A stretch of DNA of 35,699 nucleotides, taken from the NCBI GenBank assembly GCA_944371785.1, contig CALVXZ010000005.1, forward strand, positions 1 through 35,699. The letters run 5' to 3'. Below, in pieces: positions 1-8,611 of the stretch. The translations under genes were made by a program, and so were the position numbers. How positions within the stretch are numbered: the first letter of the stretch is position 1; the number at the start of each line of letters is the position of its first letter. Origin of the DNA: an uncultured Clostridia bacterium. GTDB taxonomy: Bacteria > Bacillota > Clostridia > Christensenellales > DTU072. Under the pieces are notes generated by a model, which saw nothing but the letters and a program-made list of their open reading frames with translations, was not told the origin of the DNA and did not search any database.

Positions 1-106
1 GAATTGGCATTCGCCTAACGAATACCTTGCTTCCTTTTTTTCTAAGCAAAGTGTAACAAATGTTTGACAAGCTTACAAATTCCGTAGCGTCCGATCAGCT
101 TACCGC

Positions 107-135
107 TTGCTTTTTATATTGCCTTATTATATAAT
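107..135 (+). promoter_or_regulatory. Predicted vegetative promoter of smc
   Basis: TTGCTT (107-112), a 17-base spacer and a perfect TATAAT (130-135). Transcription would begin near 142. The leader then carries a 7-bp inverted repeat (160-166 with 181-187, taagccc/gggctta) with a 14-base loop, of unknown role. In many Clostridia smc is preceded by rnc; here no gene is seen in bases 1-225, and smc seems to have its own promoter. Confidence 0.6.
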
Positions 136-225
136 ATCCATAATATACAGTCGCGTAAATAAGCCCGTTGCCGTAAGAAAGGGCTTATCGTTGCGGAAAG
201 CGTAACCGAATTTTGGAGAACTACA

Positions 226-3200
226 TTGAACCTGAACAAAATCGAACTTTGCGGATTCAAATCCTTTGCGGATAAGACCGAAATAGTTTTCAATACCAAT
301 ATCACGGGAATAGTCGGACCGAACGGCTGCGGCAAATCCAACGTCATAGACGCAGTGCGCTGGGTCCTGGGAGAAATGGCTCCCACGACGTTGCGCGTCG
401 GGAAAATGGCGGAACTCATTTTCAACGGCACCGAAAAAAGGCGTTCGATGTCCTATTGCGAAGTCAGCCTTTATTTGGACAACTCCGACAGAAAATACGA
501 TATGGACTACGAGGAAGTCGTAGTCACCAGAAGATTGGACAGGAGCGGCCATTCCGATTACCTGCTGAACAGAAGGGTCTGCACCAAAAGCGAAATCGTG
601 GAACTGTTCCGCGATACCGGAATAGGTAAGGACGGATACAGCATAATAGGGCAGGGCAAGATAGACGCCATTCTGGCTTCCAGCCCGGAAGCAAGAAGGA
701 AGATCTTCGAAGAAGCCGCAGGGATATCCTCTCAAAAGGCGAAGCGTATCGAAACGGAGCGTATGTTGCGCGACAACCGTTCGAATATGGAACGTATTTA
801 CGATCTGCTTTCCGATATCGGGCAGAGGCTGGAGCCTTTGCAAAAAGCCGCCGAATCCGCGGCGAAAGCGAGGTCTTTGAAAAACGAACTCAAATACTTT
901 GAAGTCAGCCAATACCTTTATCAGAACGAAAACGCCGACGCGGAAAGGAAAAAATGCACCGATAAGCTGCAAAAGACGGACGAAGAACTGTTCAATCTCC
1001 AATCCGATTATTCGGCTGTCAGCAACGAATACGATTCCTGTATGCAGGCGATAAAGGACGGAGACAGAAGGTTGCAGGAACTGAACGACGAGCACCTGAA
1101 CAAATCCTTGGAAGCCACGCGTGCCGAAGGCACCGGCAAAAACATCGCCCGTCAGCTGGAGGAAGCGCGCGACAGAATAATCAGGATAGGCGAGGAGCGC
1201 GAACGTTCGCGCGCGTTGCTGAACGACAAATCCGCGGCTATAATCGATAAGGTAAAAGAATCCGAAACCGCCAGGGAAAATCTGACGGTTCTGGAAAAGG
1301 AATTGGAAGCCGCGCAAAAAGAACACGACGAACTGAACAGGGTCATTTCCGAAAAGGACAAGGAAATAGAAACCTGGCGCGATCTGTACGTCACGAAGCT
1401 GAATCAGAACGCCGCGATAGATAAAGACGCCGCCCAGCTGGTTACCAGAAAGGAAATTCTGGAACGCGATATGGGGTCGGCGAAGGACGATTACAAAGCG
1501 CGCCAAAAGCTTGTGGACGAAGGCGAAGAACTGAAAAAGTCTTTGATACTGCGCCGCGGAGAACTTGAATCCGAACTTAAAAAAGCCGAGGAAGACGGCA
1601 ACGAGGCGAACCGTAATTATGCCGCCGCGGACAGCGAATTGCAGGACGCGCTAAGGCGTCGCGCCGATCTGAAAACGGAGCTTGTCAACGTCAATTTCGC
1701 GATAGACAACACCGAAAAGTTCATTTCCGATTACGCCGATTATGAAGATTCCATTCAAAACCTGATGACGGCTACGCAATCGGAACCGTCGTTAAGGAAA
1801 AAGATAGTCGGTACCGTCGCGGAGATCATACAAATACCCGCAAAATACACCACCGCAATCGGGACCGTTCTGGGCAAAGCCTGGCAGAACATAGTCACTG
1901 AAAACGAATACGACGCCACGGATCTGATGCGTTTCCTGCGCGAAAGGCGTTTGGGCAGGGTGACTTTCATGCCTTTGACCACGATGAAATACAACGACCT
2001 GCCGCGCGAATATCACGGAGTCCTGGAATTGGAAGGGGTGGAAGGCATAGCCTCCGAACTCATCAATTACGACGAACGTTATAACGCCGTGGTATCCAAC
2101 CTGTTGGGGCGCACGGTAGTCGTCGACACGCAGGACACCGCGTTGAAAATTTCGCGCCGTTACGGATACGCTTTCCGTATAGTAACTTTGGAAGGCGACG
2201 TTTTCCAAACTTCGGGCGCGATGACCGGCGGCAGTACCGCGGACAACAAAAAGCGCGTTTTCACCAGGGAAGCCGATCTGAAAAAATACAAAGCCAAACG
2301 CGATAAGATCCAAAAAGACATCGTTTTGCTGAACGAAGAAATATCCGATCTGGAAAACGAAGTCAAACAGCTGGACAACGCCAGAAAATTCATCGAAGCG
2401 AAAAAGCACAAACTCGACGTCGAGATCGCGGCTATAGGCGGCGAAATAGAAAAAGCCCAGTCCGATATCGATTTCAATACCCAGGAAATGGAAAAACTTT
2501 TCCGCGGGAACGAAGACAAGCTAAAGCAGCTGAAAGAAATAGAAATGGCGATAAGGGCTGCCGAAATAAACAAAAAGGGAGCCGATACCGAAAAAATCGA
2601 CGCAGACACTTACATAGCCGAACTGAAAGCCGCGCTGGTGGGTCAAAAGGAAGAAGAACGGTATATGGCAGCCGCACTTTCCGATAAGCGCGTGGAACTG
2701 ACGAAAAAACGTTCCGACGCCGAGGCTCTCGGAAAAGAAGTCGTCGCCCTCAGAAAGGAATGCGAAGCGTTGGAAGCGGCTTTGAGGGAATCCGACATAG
2801 AAGAACGGATGAAAACGGCGGAAAGCGAAAGGCTGAAAAAGGAATTGGACAACGTAAAGATATCCGACGAAGACAGAAAAGCCATAGACGCCTTGAAAGC
2901 CGCTATCGAAAAAGCCACCGAGGAAAAGAACGCTCTGAACGTCAGGGTGGCGGAGCTGGACGAAGAAAAACGCACTCTGAACGACCGCGCCGCTTTGGTA
3001 AGGGAACGCCGCGCCAAGGAAGACGCGAAATTACAGATGATAGATCAGAATCTGGAAAACGCTTCGGCAAGGATATACGAAAACTACGGCTACGATTTCG
3101 ACGCGGCGAAAGAATATATCGGTTCCGTGCCGGAGGACGAAAGTTCGGAATATTCGTTCGAGCCTCAAAAAGCCGCTTCGCATATCAGTTCGCTGCGCGG

Positions 3201-3876
3201 AAAGATAGAAAGGATCGGACCCATCAACGAGCTTGCGGAGGCAAGCTTCCTGGAAGAAAAATCGCGCTATGAGGAATTGAATTCCCAATACGAGGACCTT
3301 TTGAAGAGCGAAGCCGACCTGAACGCGCTGATAAAGGATCTGACGCGCGAGATGACCGAAAAATTCACGGTGAGTTTCAATCAGATCAACAAAAACTTCG
3401 GCGAAGTCTTTACCGAAATTTTCGGCGGCGGCAGGGCGAGAATGGAATTGGAAGAGGACAAGGACGTCCTCAGCGCGGGCATAGAAATATGGGCGGAGCC
3501 GCCCGGCAAAAAGCTGACGAACCTGGCTCCGCTGTCGGGCGGAGAGCGCGCCTTGACGGCGATAGCCATTCTGTTTGCGATCATAAAATTGAATCCGATG
3601 CCGTTCAGCATCCTGGACGAAATCGACGGCGCGTTGGACGACGCAAACGCGGCGGTGTTTGCGCAGTACCTAAAAAAGTTCGCGCAGTTCACCCAATTCA
3701 TAATCGTTACGCACAGAAAACCGACGATGTCGTTGTGCGACACTCTGTTCGGTATAACGATGCAGGAAATGGGCGTCAGCAAGACCGTCCGCGTCAAATT
3801 GGAAGAAGCCGTCAAATACGAAGAAATCGAAAAGGAAAGGAAGCGCCGCGAAGCCGAAGACGCCGCGGTTCAATAG
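226..3876 (+). CDS. smc: Chromosome partition protein Smc
   Basis: Structural maintenance of chromosomes ATPase, the core of bacterial condensin, which with ScpA and ScpB compacts and segregates the nucleoid. The 1216-residue length fits the family. An N-terminal ATPase half carries Walker A GPNGCGKSN at residues 31-39. Two long charged coiled coils flank a hinge at about 523-665. The C-terminal half has the ABC signature LSGGE at about 1103 and Walker B ending in LDEIDGALDD at about 1130. The start is a TTG codon at 226, supported by GGAG seven bases upstream and by the standard N terminus (GFKSFADKTEI). ftsY follows after 148 bases, an arrangement common in Firmicutes. No damage is visible. 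Confidence 0.97.
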   Translation: MNLNKIELCGFKSFADKTEIVFNTNITGIVGPNGCGKSNVIDAVRWVLGEMAPTTLRVGKMAELIFNGTEKRRSMSYCEVSLYLDNSDRKYDMDYEEVVVTRRLDRSGHSDYLLNRRVCTKSEIVELFRDTGIGKDGYSIIGQGKIDAILASSPEARRKIFEEAAGISSQKAKRIETERMLRDNRSNMERIYDLLSDIGQRLEPLQKAAESAAKARSLKNELKYFEVSQYLYQNENADAERKKCTDKLQKTDEELFNLQSDYSAVSNEYDSCMQAIKDGDRRLQELNDEHLNKSLEATRAEGTGKNIARQLEEARDRIIRIGEERERSRALLNDKSAAIIDKVKESETARENLTVLEKELEAAQKEHDELNRVISEKDKEIETWRDLYVTKLNQNAAIDKDAAQLVTRKEILERDMGSAKDDYKARQKLVDEGEELKKSLILRRGELESELKKAEEDGNEANRNYAAADSELQDALRRRADLKTELVNVNFAIDNTEKFISDYADYEDSIQNLMTATQSEPSLRKKIVGTVAEIIQIPAKYTTAIGTVLGKAWQNIVTENEYDATDLMRFLRERRLGRVTFMPLTTMKYNDLPREYHGVLELEGVEGIASELINYDERYNAVVSNLLGRTVVVDTQDTALKISRRYGYAFRIVTLEGDVFQTSGAMTGGSTADNKKRVFTREADLKKYKAKRDKIQKDIVLLNEEISDLENEVKQLDNARKFIEAKKHKLDVEIAAIGGEIEKAQSDIDFNTQEMEKLFRGNEDKLKQLKEIEMAIRAAEINKKGADTEKIDADTYIAELKAALVGQKEEERYMAAALSDKRVELTKKRSDAEALGKEVVALRKECEALEAALRESDIEERMKTAESERLKKELDNVKISDEDRKAIDALKAAIEKATEEKNALNVRVAELDEEKRTLNDRAALVRERRAKEDAKLQMIDQNLENASARIYENYGYDFDAAKEYIGSVPEDESSEYSFEPQKAASHISSLRGKIERIGPINELAEASFLEEKSRYEELNSQYEDLLKSEADLNALIKDLTREMTEKFTVSFNQINKNFGEVFTEIFGGGRARMELEEDKDVLSAGIEIWAEPPGKKLTNLAPLSGGERALTAIAILFAIIKLNPMPFSILDEIDGALDDANAAVFAQYLKKFAQFTQFIIVTHRKPTMSLCDTLFGITMQEMGVSKTVRVKLEEAVKYEEIEKERKRREAEDAAVQ

Positions 3877-4024
3877 ATATAAGGACTTTTTCGGATTCGG
3901 TTATTTCCGTGTTACGGGATACTTTAATCGCCCGTAAGGTATACCGAACGGCGTTTTCGGAAAACTATAAAATCATATGTCCGACTTGGGTCCACGGCTT
4001 TTGTCGGAGATACGGGAGCAGATA

Positions 4025-4921
4025 ATGGGTTTGTTTCAACGCATAAAAGAAGGCTTGAAAAAGACAAAGGAAAGTTTCGGGAAAAAGATCTTCGAACTGT
4101 TTAAAGGCAGGGCTTTGGACGAGGAGTTCTATGACGATCTGGAAACGGCGATGATAGCTTCCGATATGGGGGTGACCGCTACGGAAAACGTCATAGAGGA
4201 ATTGAAAGACGCGGTCTACAGAAAAAAGATCACCGATCCGGAACTTGCCAAAAACGAATTGAAGCGGATAATGTTGGAATCGATAGATTACGAAATTCCG
4301 CCATACGAATATCCTCTCGTGATACTGATAGCCGGCGTAAACGGCGTCGGAAAGACCACCGCGGTGGGCAAGCTGGCAAAGCTGTTCGTCGGAATGGGCA
4401 AGAGCGTGACCGTAGCCGCCGCCGACACTTTCCGTGCGGCTGCCGGCGAGCAATTGGAAATTTGGGCGGAAAGAGCCGGCGTCAGGATAGTTAAACACGG
4501 CGACGGTTCCGACCCGGCGGCGGTCGTTTTCGACGCGTTAAGCTCCGCAAAGGCGCGCGGCACCGACGTTGTGATAGTCGATACGGCTGGCAGACTCCAC
4601 AACAAGAAGAATCTTATGGAGGAGCTGAAAAAGATAAACCGCGTCATCGACCGCGAGGCTCCCGATTTCGACAAGAGAAGTTATATAGTTTTGGACGCCA
4701 CGACGGGGCAGAACGCCGTGTCGCAGGTGGAAATTTTTTCCGACGCGGTGGAAGCCGACGGCATAATCCTGACAAAGCTGGACGGCACTGCGAAGGGCGG
4801 AGTGGTGCTGGCTATTTCCGCCGAATACGAAATACCTGTCGTATACGCCGGTATCGGCGAAAAGATAGACGATCTGATACCTTTCGACGCGAAGGAGTTC
4901 ATAGACGGGATTTTCGAATGA
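4025..4921 (+). CDS. ftsY: Signal recognition particle receptor FtsY
   Basis: GTPase receptor that docks SRP-ribosome complexes at the membrane for co-translational insertion. The 298-residue protein has a short helical N domain (1-95) and an NG GTPase domain: G1 GVNGVGKTT at 104-112, the ADTFRAAA segment at 133-140, G3 DTAGR at 186-190, G4 TKLD at 250-253, and the closing GIGEKIDDL segment. The acidic A domain of proteobacterial FtsY is absent, as usual in Firmicutes. The start at 4025 was preferred over an in-frame ATG at 3977 because GGGAG (4014-4018) lies six bases before it and the protein then begins MGLFQRIKEGL, typical of short FtsY. It is probably co-transcribed with smc; a terminator follows at 4989. 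Confidence 0.96.
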   Translation: MGLFQRIKEGLKKTKESFGKKIFELFKGRALDEEFYDDLETAMIASDMGVTATENVIEELKDAVYRKKITDPELAKNELKRIMLESIDYEIPPYEYPLVILIAGVNGVGKTTAVGKLAKLFVGMGKSVTVAAADTFRAAAGEQLEIWAERAGVRIVKHGDGSDPAAVVFDALSSAKARGTDVVIVDTAGRLHNKKNLMEELKKINRVIDREAPDFDKRSYIVLDATTGQNAVSQVEIFSDAVEADGIILTKLDGTAKGGVVLAISAEYEIPVVYAGIGEKIDDLIPFDAKEFIDGIFE

Positions 4922-4988
4922 GCAAACCGCAAAGCCTGCCTCTTTAGGGGGCACGCACCGCGCATGCATACGTTGTAAATATTATCGG

Positions 4989-5015
4989 CGCGCGTTTATA
5001 ACGCGCGATTTTTTA
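4989..5015 (+). terminator. Intrinsic terminator after ftsY
   Basis: An 8-bp perfect stem (cgcgcgtt 4989-4996 with aacgcgcg 5000-5007), a 3-base loop, then ATTTTTTAT. It closes the smc-ftsY unit and separates it from the next promoter, which starts ten bases further on. Confidence 0.85.
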
Positions 5016-5024
5016 TAATAGATA

Positions 5025-5053
5025 TTGACAACGCGACGGCGATTTGATATCTT
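5025..5053 (+). promoter_or_regulatory. Promoter of the lipoprotein/PurL-like unit, apparently leaderless
   Basis: Consensus TTGACA at 5025-5030, 17 bases, then TATCTT at 5048-5053. The expected transcription start is about 5059-5061, while the start codon is at 5063, so the mRNA would have almost no 5' leader. No Shine-Dalgarno sequence exists at a useful distance (only TGGA directly abutting the ATG). An upstream TATAAT (5014-5019) lacks a matching -35. Confidence 0.6.
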
Positions 5054-5062
5054 ATTATTGGA

Positions 5063-8000
5063 ATGAAGCGCGCTGTTAAATTATTTCCCATTTTAATACT
5101 TTGCTTTTTATTCGTTTCCGTTGTCCTAATGGGCTGCGTCGACACGTCGGACGAAGAATCTTATTACATAGCTTTGTCGGACGGCGGCGCCGCCGCGGAA
5201 TATTTCGACGAGGAAAGCGGTTGTTACGTTTTCGAGGCGGGGAACGTGGATTGGCAGGTTTTCCGATTCGGGCTGTACGCTCCCGACGGCACTTTTCAGG
5301 AAGAGCTGACCGTCGAAAAGGGAATGATCTCCTCCGACGACCTTGCCAAAACCGAAAACGGCGGTATTTTCAGGATCACCGTGCATTATCAGGGGCTGGA
5401 ATTGGTTATCCCCCTTAAATTGCTGACTCCGGCAGTTCCGGTGTATTATTCGGTAACTTACCATGCCGGCGCGGGCGCAACTTTCCCGGACGCCGATCCC
5501 GCGGAAATAGTTTCCGGCGACGACGGCCCCGAATGGACGATCACTTACAAGGACGGAAAGATCGACACTACTCCCGTAGCCGAAAAGCCGGGCTATTCTT
5601 TCAAAGGCTGGCGCACCGAAAACGGCGCGACGGCGGCTTCCGGCATCACCATAGATTCCGACAGACATTATTATGCCGCTTGGACGGACGATATCGCTTA
5701 TAACGTAAACGTCTACAGATACAACGACGGCGAATTCGTCACCTTGTTGGACGCATACTCCGGCAAGGCGGAAAGGAACACGCAGTTCGTGCTTCCCACG
5801 CCGGAGCCTTCGGAAAAGTATGCTTTCGGCGATTACACGATCATCGTTGACGGGGAGGAAGAAATTTCCGTTGCCGAACCCGGCGCTTCCATAACCGTCA
5901 CAGCCGATACCGAAATACGGATAAACTATGTGACCAATACGTTTACGGTACGGTTTATCGTCAACGCCGACGACGCGAAAGTGGGTACGCAGACGCACCC
6001 GTGGAGCTTGGAAGGCGCTACGGTAAATATGAACTTTTCGGATCAGCCGATTCCGATACAATATGTGGAAAACGTCGTTTCTTACGGCGGGAATTCCATC
6101 GACGGCTACTGCCTGATAATGGAACTGAAATACGGTGAACCGCTGGGAACGGATTCCGACTACGTTCCTCCCGTGCCCAACGTCTACGGAGCGACCGGTA
6201 CTTGGCGCGGCACCAACGGTCTGAACGCGGTATTCGGACCGGTGACCTCCGAATTGAATTATGTCGCCGGATATACTCTGATATCGTATTCGGCGGCTTT
6301 CCTGATGCCTCCGGCAGGGTATCTTACTCCGTCGGAAGTGGACGAGGCGGGAGTAGAATTCGAAACCGTGAAAGGCAGCAACGGCAGCGACCTCGTATTC
6401 GGGAATTTGCATTACGGCGAAACGGTGCTTGAAAGCAGCAAATCCTTCCCCGGCGTTCCCGTACGGGAAGGCTATATCGGCGAATGGGTGTTCCGCACTC
6501 AGGGCAACGATTGGAGACCCGTTTACGATTCCGACGGCAACCTGGCGGACGAATTAAGCGACATCAAGAAAAATCACGTCATCGCGGCGTCTTATAAACC
6601 TGCCGATTATACGGTGACCCTGCACGACGTCAAAGGGGATATCATATATTCCGGCATTTACGCATATAGTACCGAATTCGTTATTCCCGGCGATATCGCC
6701 GCACAAATCGAAGAAACCTATCCCTCGGACTTATATATAATCCAATGGAGGAACGGACGCGCCAACGGCAATGTCGTTGCGCTTCCTTTAAAAGTTTCCG
6801 GAAATATCAACCTGTATATCAGCCTCAGCCGTCAGCCCTATACCGTGGAATTCAGGGGAAGGGGTAACGTCAGCTTCGATCCCGTGATAAAGGTGGTTAC
6901 GCCTAACCTGAACGGAACGGCGGAAGTCGAACTTCCTGAAATTTCCATTCCGGGGTATGTGGTAATCGGCTGGAGCTATAACGACTTTTCAGGTGAAACG
7001 ATCATTGATTACGTTTCGGGACAAAGTTACCCGAAAGGTACGAAAGTCAGATACGAAAACTCTATATATATTGCCGACAGCGGCGCCGACGGAAATCAGG
7101 TTCCCGGAGTTGCCACGAGTATTTGGCGCAATATCGATGAAAATTACAGGAAGACGATAGAACAATCTTCCGGGCAGATCACGGTAACTTCTTCGCACGT
7201 ATATTCGCAAAACAAAGTGAACGATACTGCGTTTTATGTTATAACGGAGCAGATATACTATACGGTCAATATCGGAGAAGCTACTTTCGAACGTCCCGGT
7301 GCGGATCCATTTGTCAAAGATTCCGGAAAGACGATATCGGTTCGTTATAACGAAACGATTTTAACCGAAGGACAGACGGGTGCGGATGCGGAATTGTTAA
7401 CGAATCCCGAGCCTCCCGTTTATTCGGAGGTCGGCAGCACGGGTAATTTTGTGTTCGACGGTTGGTATCTGGACAGGGAATATACCGTTCCCGTGGACAT
7501 ATACGAATATGTGCTGACGGAAAAAACCGTTCAACCCGACGGGACCGTGTTCTTGTATCCGCGCTGGACGGACACCAACCTCGGAACGCGCGGACTGGTG
7601 TTCGAACAGATAGCCGGCACCTCGGATTATGCCGTCGTCGGCTTCGACAGAAGCGGCTACGAGGAATTTTCCACAATAATCCTGTATATACCCGATTATC
7701 ATAACGGCGGCAGAGTGACCGAGATAAGATCCGGAGCTTTCTCCGACATTTCAAAGATACTGACTTTTAAAGAGCTGCATATCGAGGCAAACCTTGAAAC
7801 GATAGAGGACAATGCGCTTACCGGTCTGATAGGACTCAGCCTGATTGCGGTGGGATCGTCCGATAACTTTAAATACGAAAACGGACTGTTGACGGACAAG
7901 TACGAAACGGTGTTGTATTATTGCATCGCGACCGTCGGCGAAGTCGTCGTGCCCGATACTGTAACGCGCATATCCGGCGGAGCGTTTGCCGGAAACTTAT

Positions 8001-8611
8001 ACGTTCAAAGAGTTGTGTTCGGCGCTGACTCCGTGCTGACGGAAATAGGCGATTCGGCTTTCTTCGGCGCGATGAACCTTTCCGAGATCGCTTTGCCTGC
8101 GTCGTTGGTGACGATAGGGGAAAACGCTTTCAAAGGCTGCTTATCCTTGAATTCGGTCAGCGTCAACGCCGGTTCGGCATTGAAAGAAGTCCGCGGCGGC
8201 GCGTTTGACGATTGTCTGAATGCTTTGGGCGCGCCCGACAAGAACGGCTTTATCACGCTGGGCGGAGTACTGATAAAATACACCGGCGGAAATACCGAGG
8301 TCACGCTGCCCGATTCTGTAACGGCGATAGCCGCCGGAGCTTTCGAAAGCGATTCCGGCGCGGCGTTAAGGCGGCTGACGGTCACTGCGGATTCGTCGCT
8401 CGGATATATCGCCGACGGCGCGTTCGACGGAGCAATATCCTTAACCCGGGTTTATATGTTGCTTTCGTCGGTGCCCGTTGCGGCGGCAGGCGCGTTTGAC
8501 GGGGTGCCCGTTGATTCGACGCTGTGGGTCAATGCTTTGATGTGGGAATCGTTCGACAAGGACAATGTTTACGCCTCCGCATTCGGCGGCGGAATCAAGG
8601 TGTACGGTTAG
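5063..8611 (+). CDS. Large lipoprotein with InlB-type and BspA-type leucine-rich repeats
   Basis: An 1182-residue predicted surface lipoprotein. Residues 1-24 form a signal peptide (MKR, then a hydrophobic core) ending in a lipobox LMGC with the lipidated Cys at 25. Listeria-Bacteroides (InlB B-like) repeat segments, ending in motifs such as GYSFKGW...YYAAWTD, are visible at about 127-208, 590-660 and 732-838. From about 840 to the end, BspA/LRR_5-type repeats recur (for example IGDSAFFGA, IGENAFKGC, AAGAFDG). Such repeats usually mediate adhesion or protein binding; the ligand is unknown. There is no LPXTG or SLH anchor, so lipidation is the only apparent attachment. The start is fixed by the signal peptide although there is no proper ribosome site. 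Its stop codon directly abuts the ATG of the PurL-like gene. Confidence 0.88.
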   Translation: MKRAVKLFPILILCFLFVSVVLMGCVDTSDEESYYIALSDGGAAAEYFDEESGCYVFEAGNVDWQVFRFGLYAPDGTFQEELTVEKGMISSDDLAKTENGGIFRITVHYQGLELVIPLKLLTPAVPVYYSVTYHAGAGATFPDADPAEIVSGDDGPEWTITYKDGKIDTTPVAEKPGYSFKGWRTENGATAASGITIDSDRHYYAAWTDDIAYNVNVYRYNDGEFVTLLDAYSGKAERNTQFVLPTPEPSEKYAFGDYTIIVDGEEEISVAEPGASITVTADTEIRINYVTNTFTVRFIVNADDAKVGTQTHPWSLEGATVNMNFSDQPIPIQYVENVVSYGGNSIDGYCLIMELKYGEPLGTDSDYVPPVPNVYGATGTWRGTNGLNAVFGPVTSELNYVAGYTLISYSAAFLMPPAGYLTPSEVDEAGVEFETVKGSNGSDLVFGNLHYGETVLESSKSFPGVPVREGYIGEWVFRTQGNDWRPVYDSDGNLADELSDIKKNHVIAASYKPADYTVTLHDVKGDIIYSGIYAYSTEFVIPGDIAAQIEETYPSDLYIIQWRNGRANGNVVALPLKVSGNINLYISLSRQPYTVEFRGRGNVSFDPVIKVVTPNLNGTAEVELPEISIPGYVVIGWSYNDFSGETIIDYVSGQSYPKGTKVRYENSIYIADSGADGNQVPGVATSIWRNIDENYRKTIEQSSGQITVTSSHVYSQNKVNDTAFYVITEQIYYTVNIGEATFERPGADPFVKDSGKTISVRYNETILTEGQTGADAELLTNPEPPVYSEVGSTGNFVFDGWYLDREYTVPVDIYEYVLTEKTVQPDGTVFLYPRWTDTNLGTRGLVFEQIAGTSDYAVVGFDRSGYEEFSTIILYIPDYHNGGRVTEIRSGAFSDISKILTFKELHIEANLETIEDNALTGLIGLSLIAVGSSDNFKYENGLLTDKYETVLYYCIATVGEVVVPDTVTRISGGAFAGNLYVQRVVFGADSVLTEIGDSAFFGAMNLSEIALPASLVTIGENAFKGCLSLNSVSVNAGSALKEVRGGAFDDCLNALGAPDKNGFITLGGVLIKYTGGNTEVTLPDSVTAIAAGAFESDSGAALRRLTVTADSSLGYIADGAFDGAISLTRVYMLLSSVPVAAAGAFDGVPVDSTLWVNALMWESFDKDNVYASAFGGGIKVYG

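Noticed and set aside
127-1506. Long minus-strand open frame inside smc (459 codons)
   Set aside because: It lies entirely opposite a clear smc reading frame, has low-complexity Phe/Val/Arg composition typical of an antisense shadow of a GA-rich gene, and has no ribosome site or promoter.
3914-3938. Short acggg/cccgt inverted repeat between smc and ftsY as a terminator
   Set aside because: Only five base pairs, a long loop and no T run; smc and ftsY are more likely co-transcribed.
5126-6412. Long minus-strand open frame inside the lipoprotein gene (428 codons)
   Set aside because: Shadow of the lipoprotein's coding strand; composition biased to Arg, Val and Phe, no family motif.
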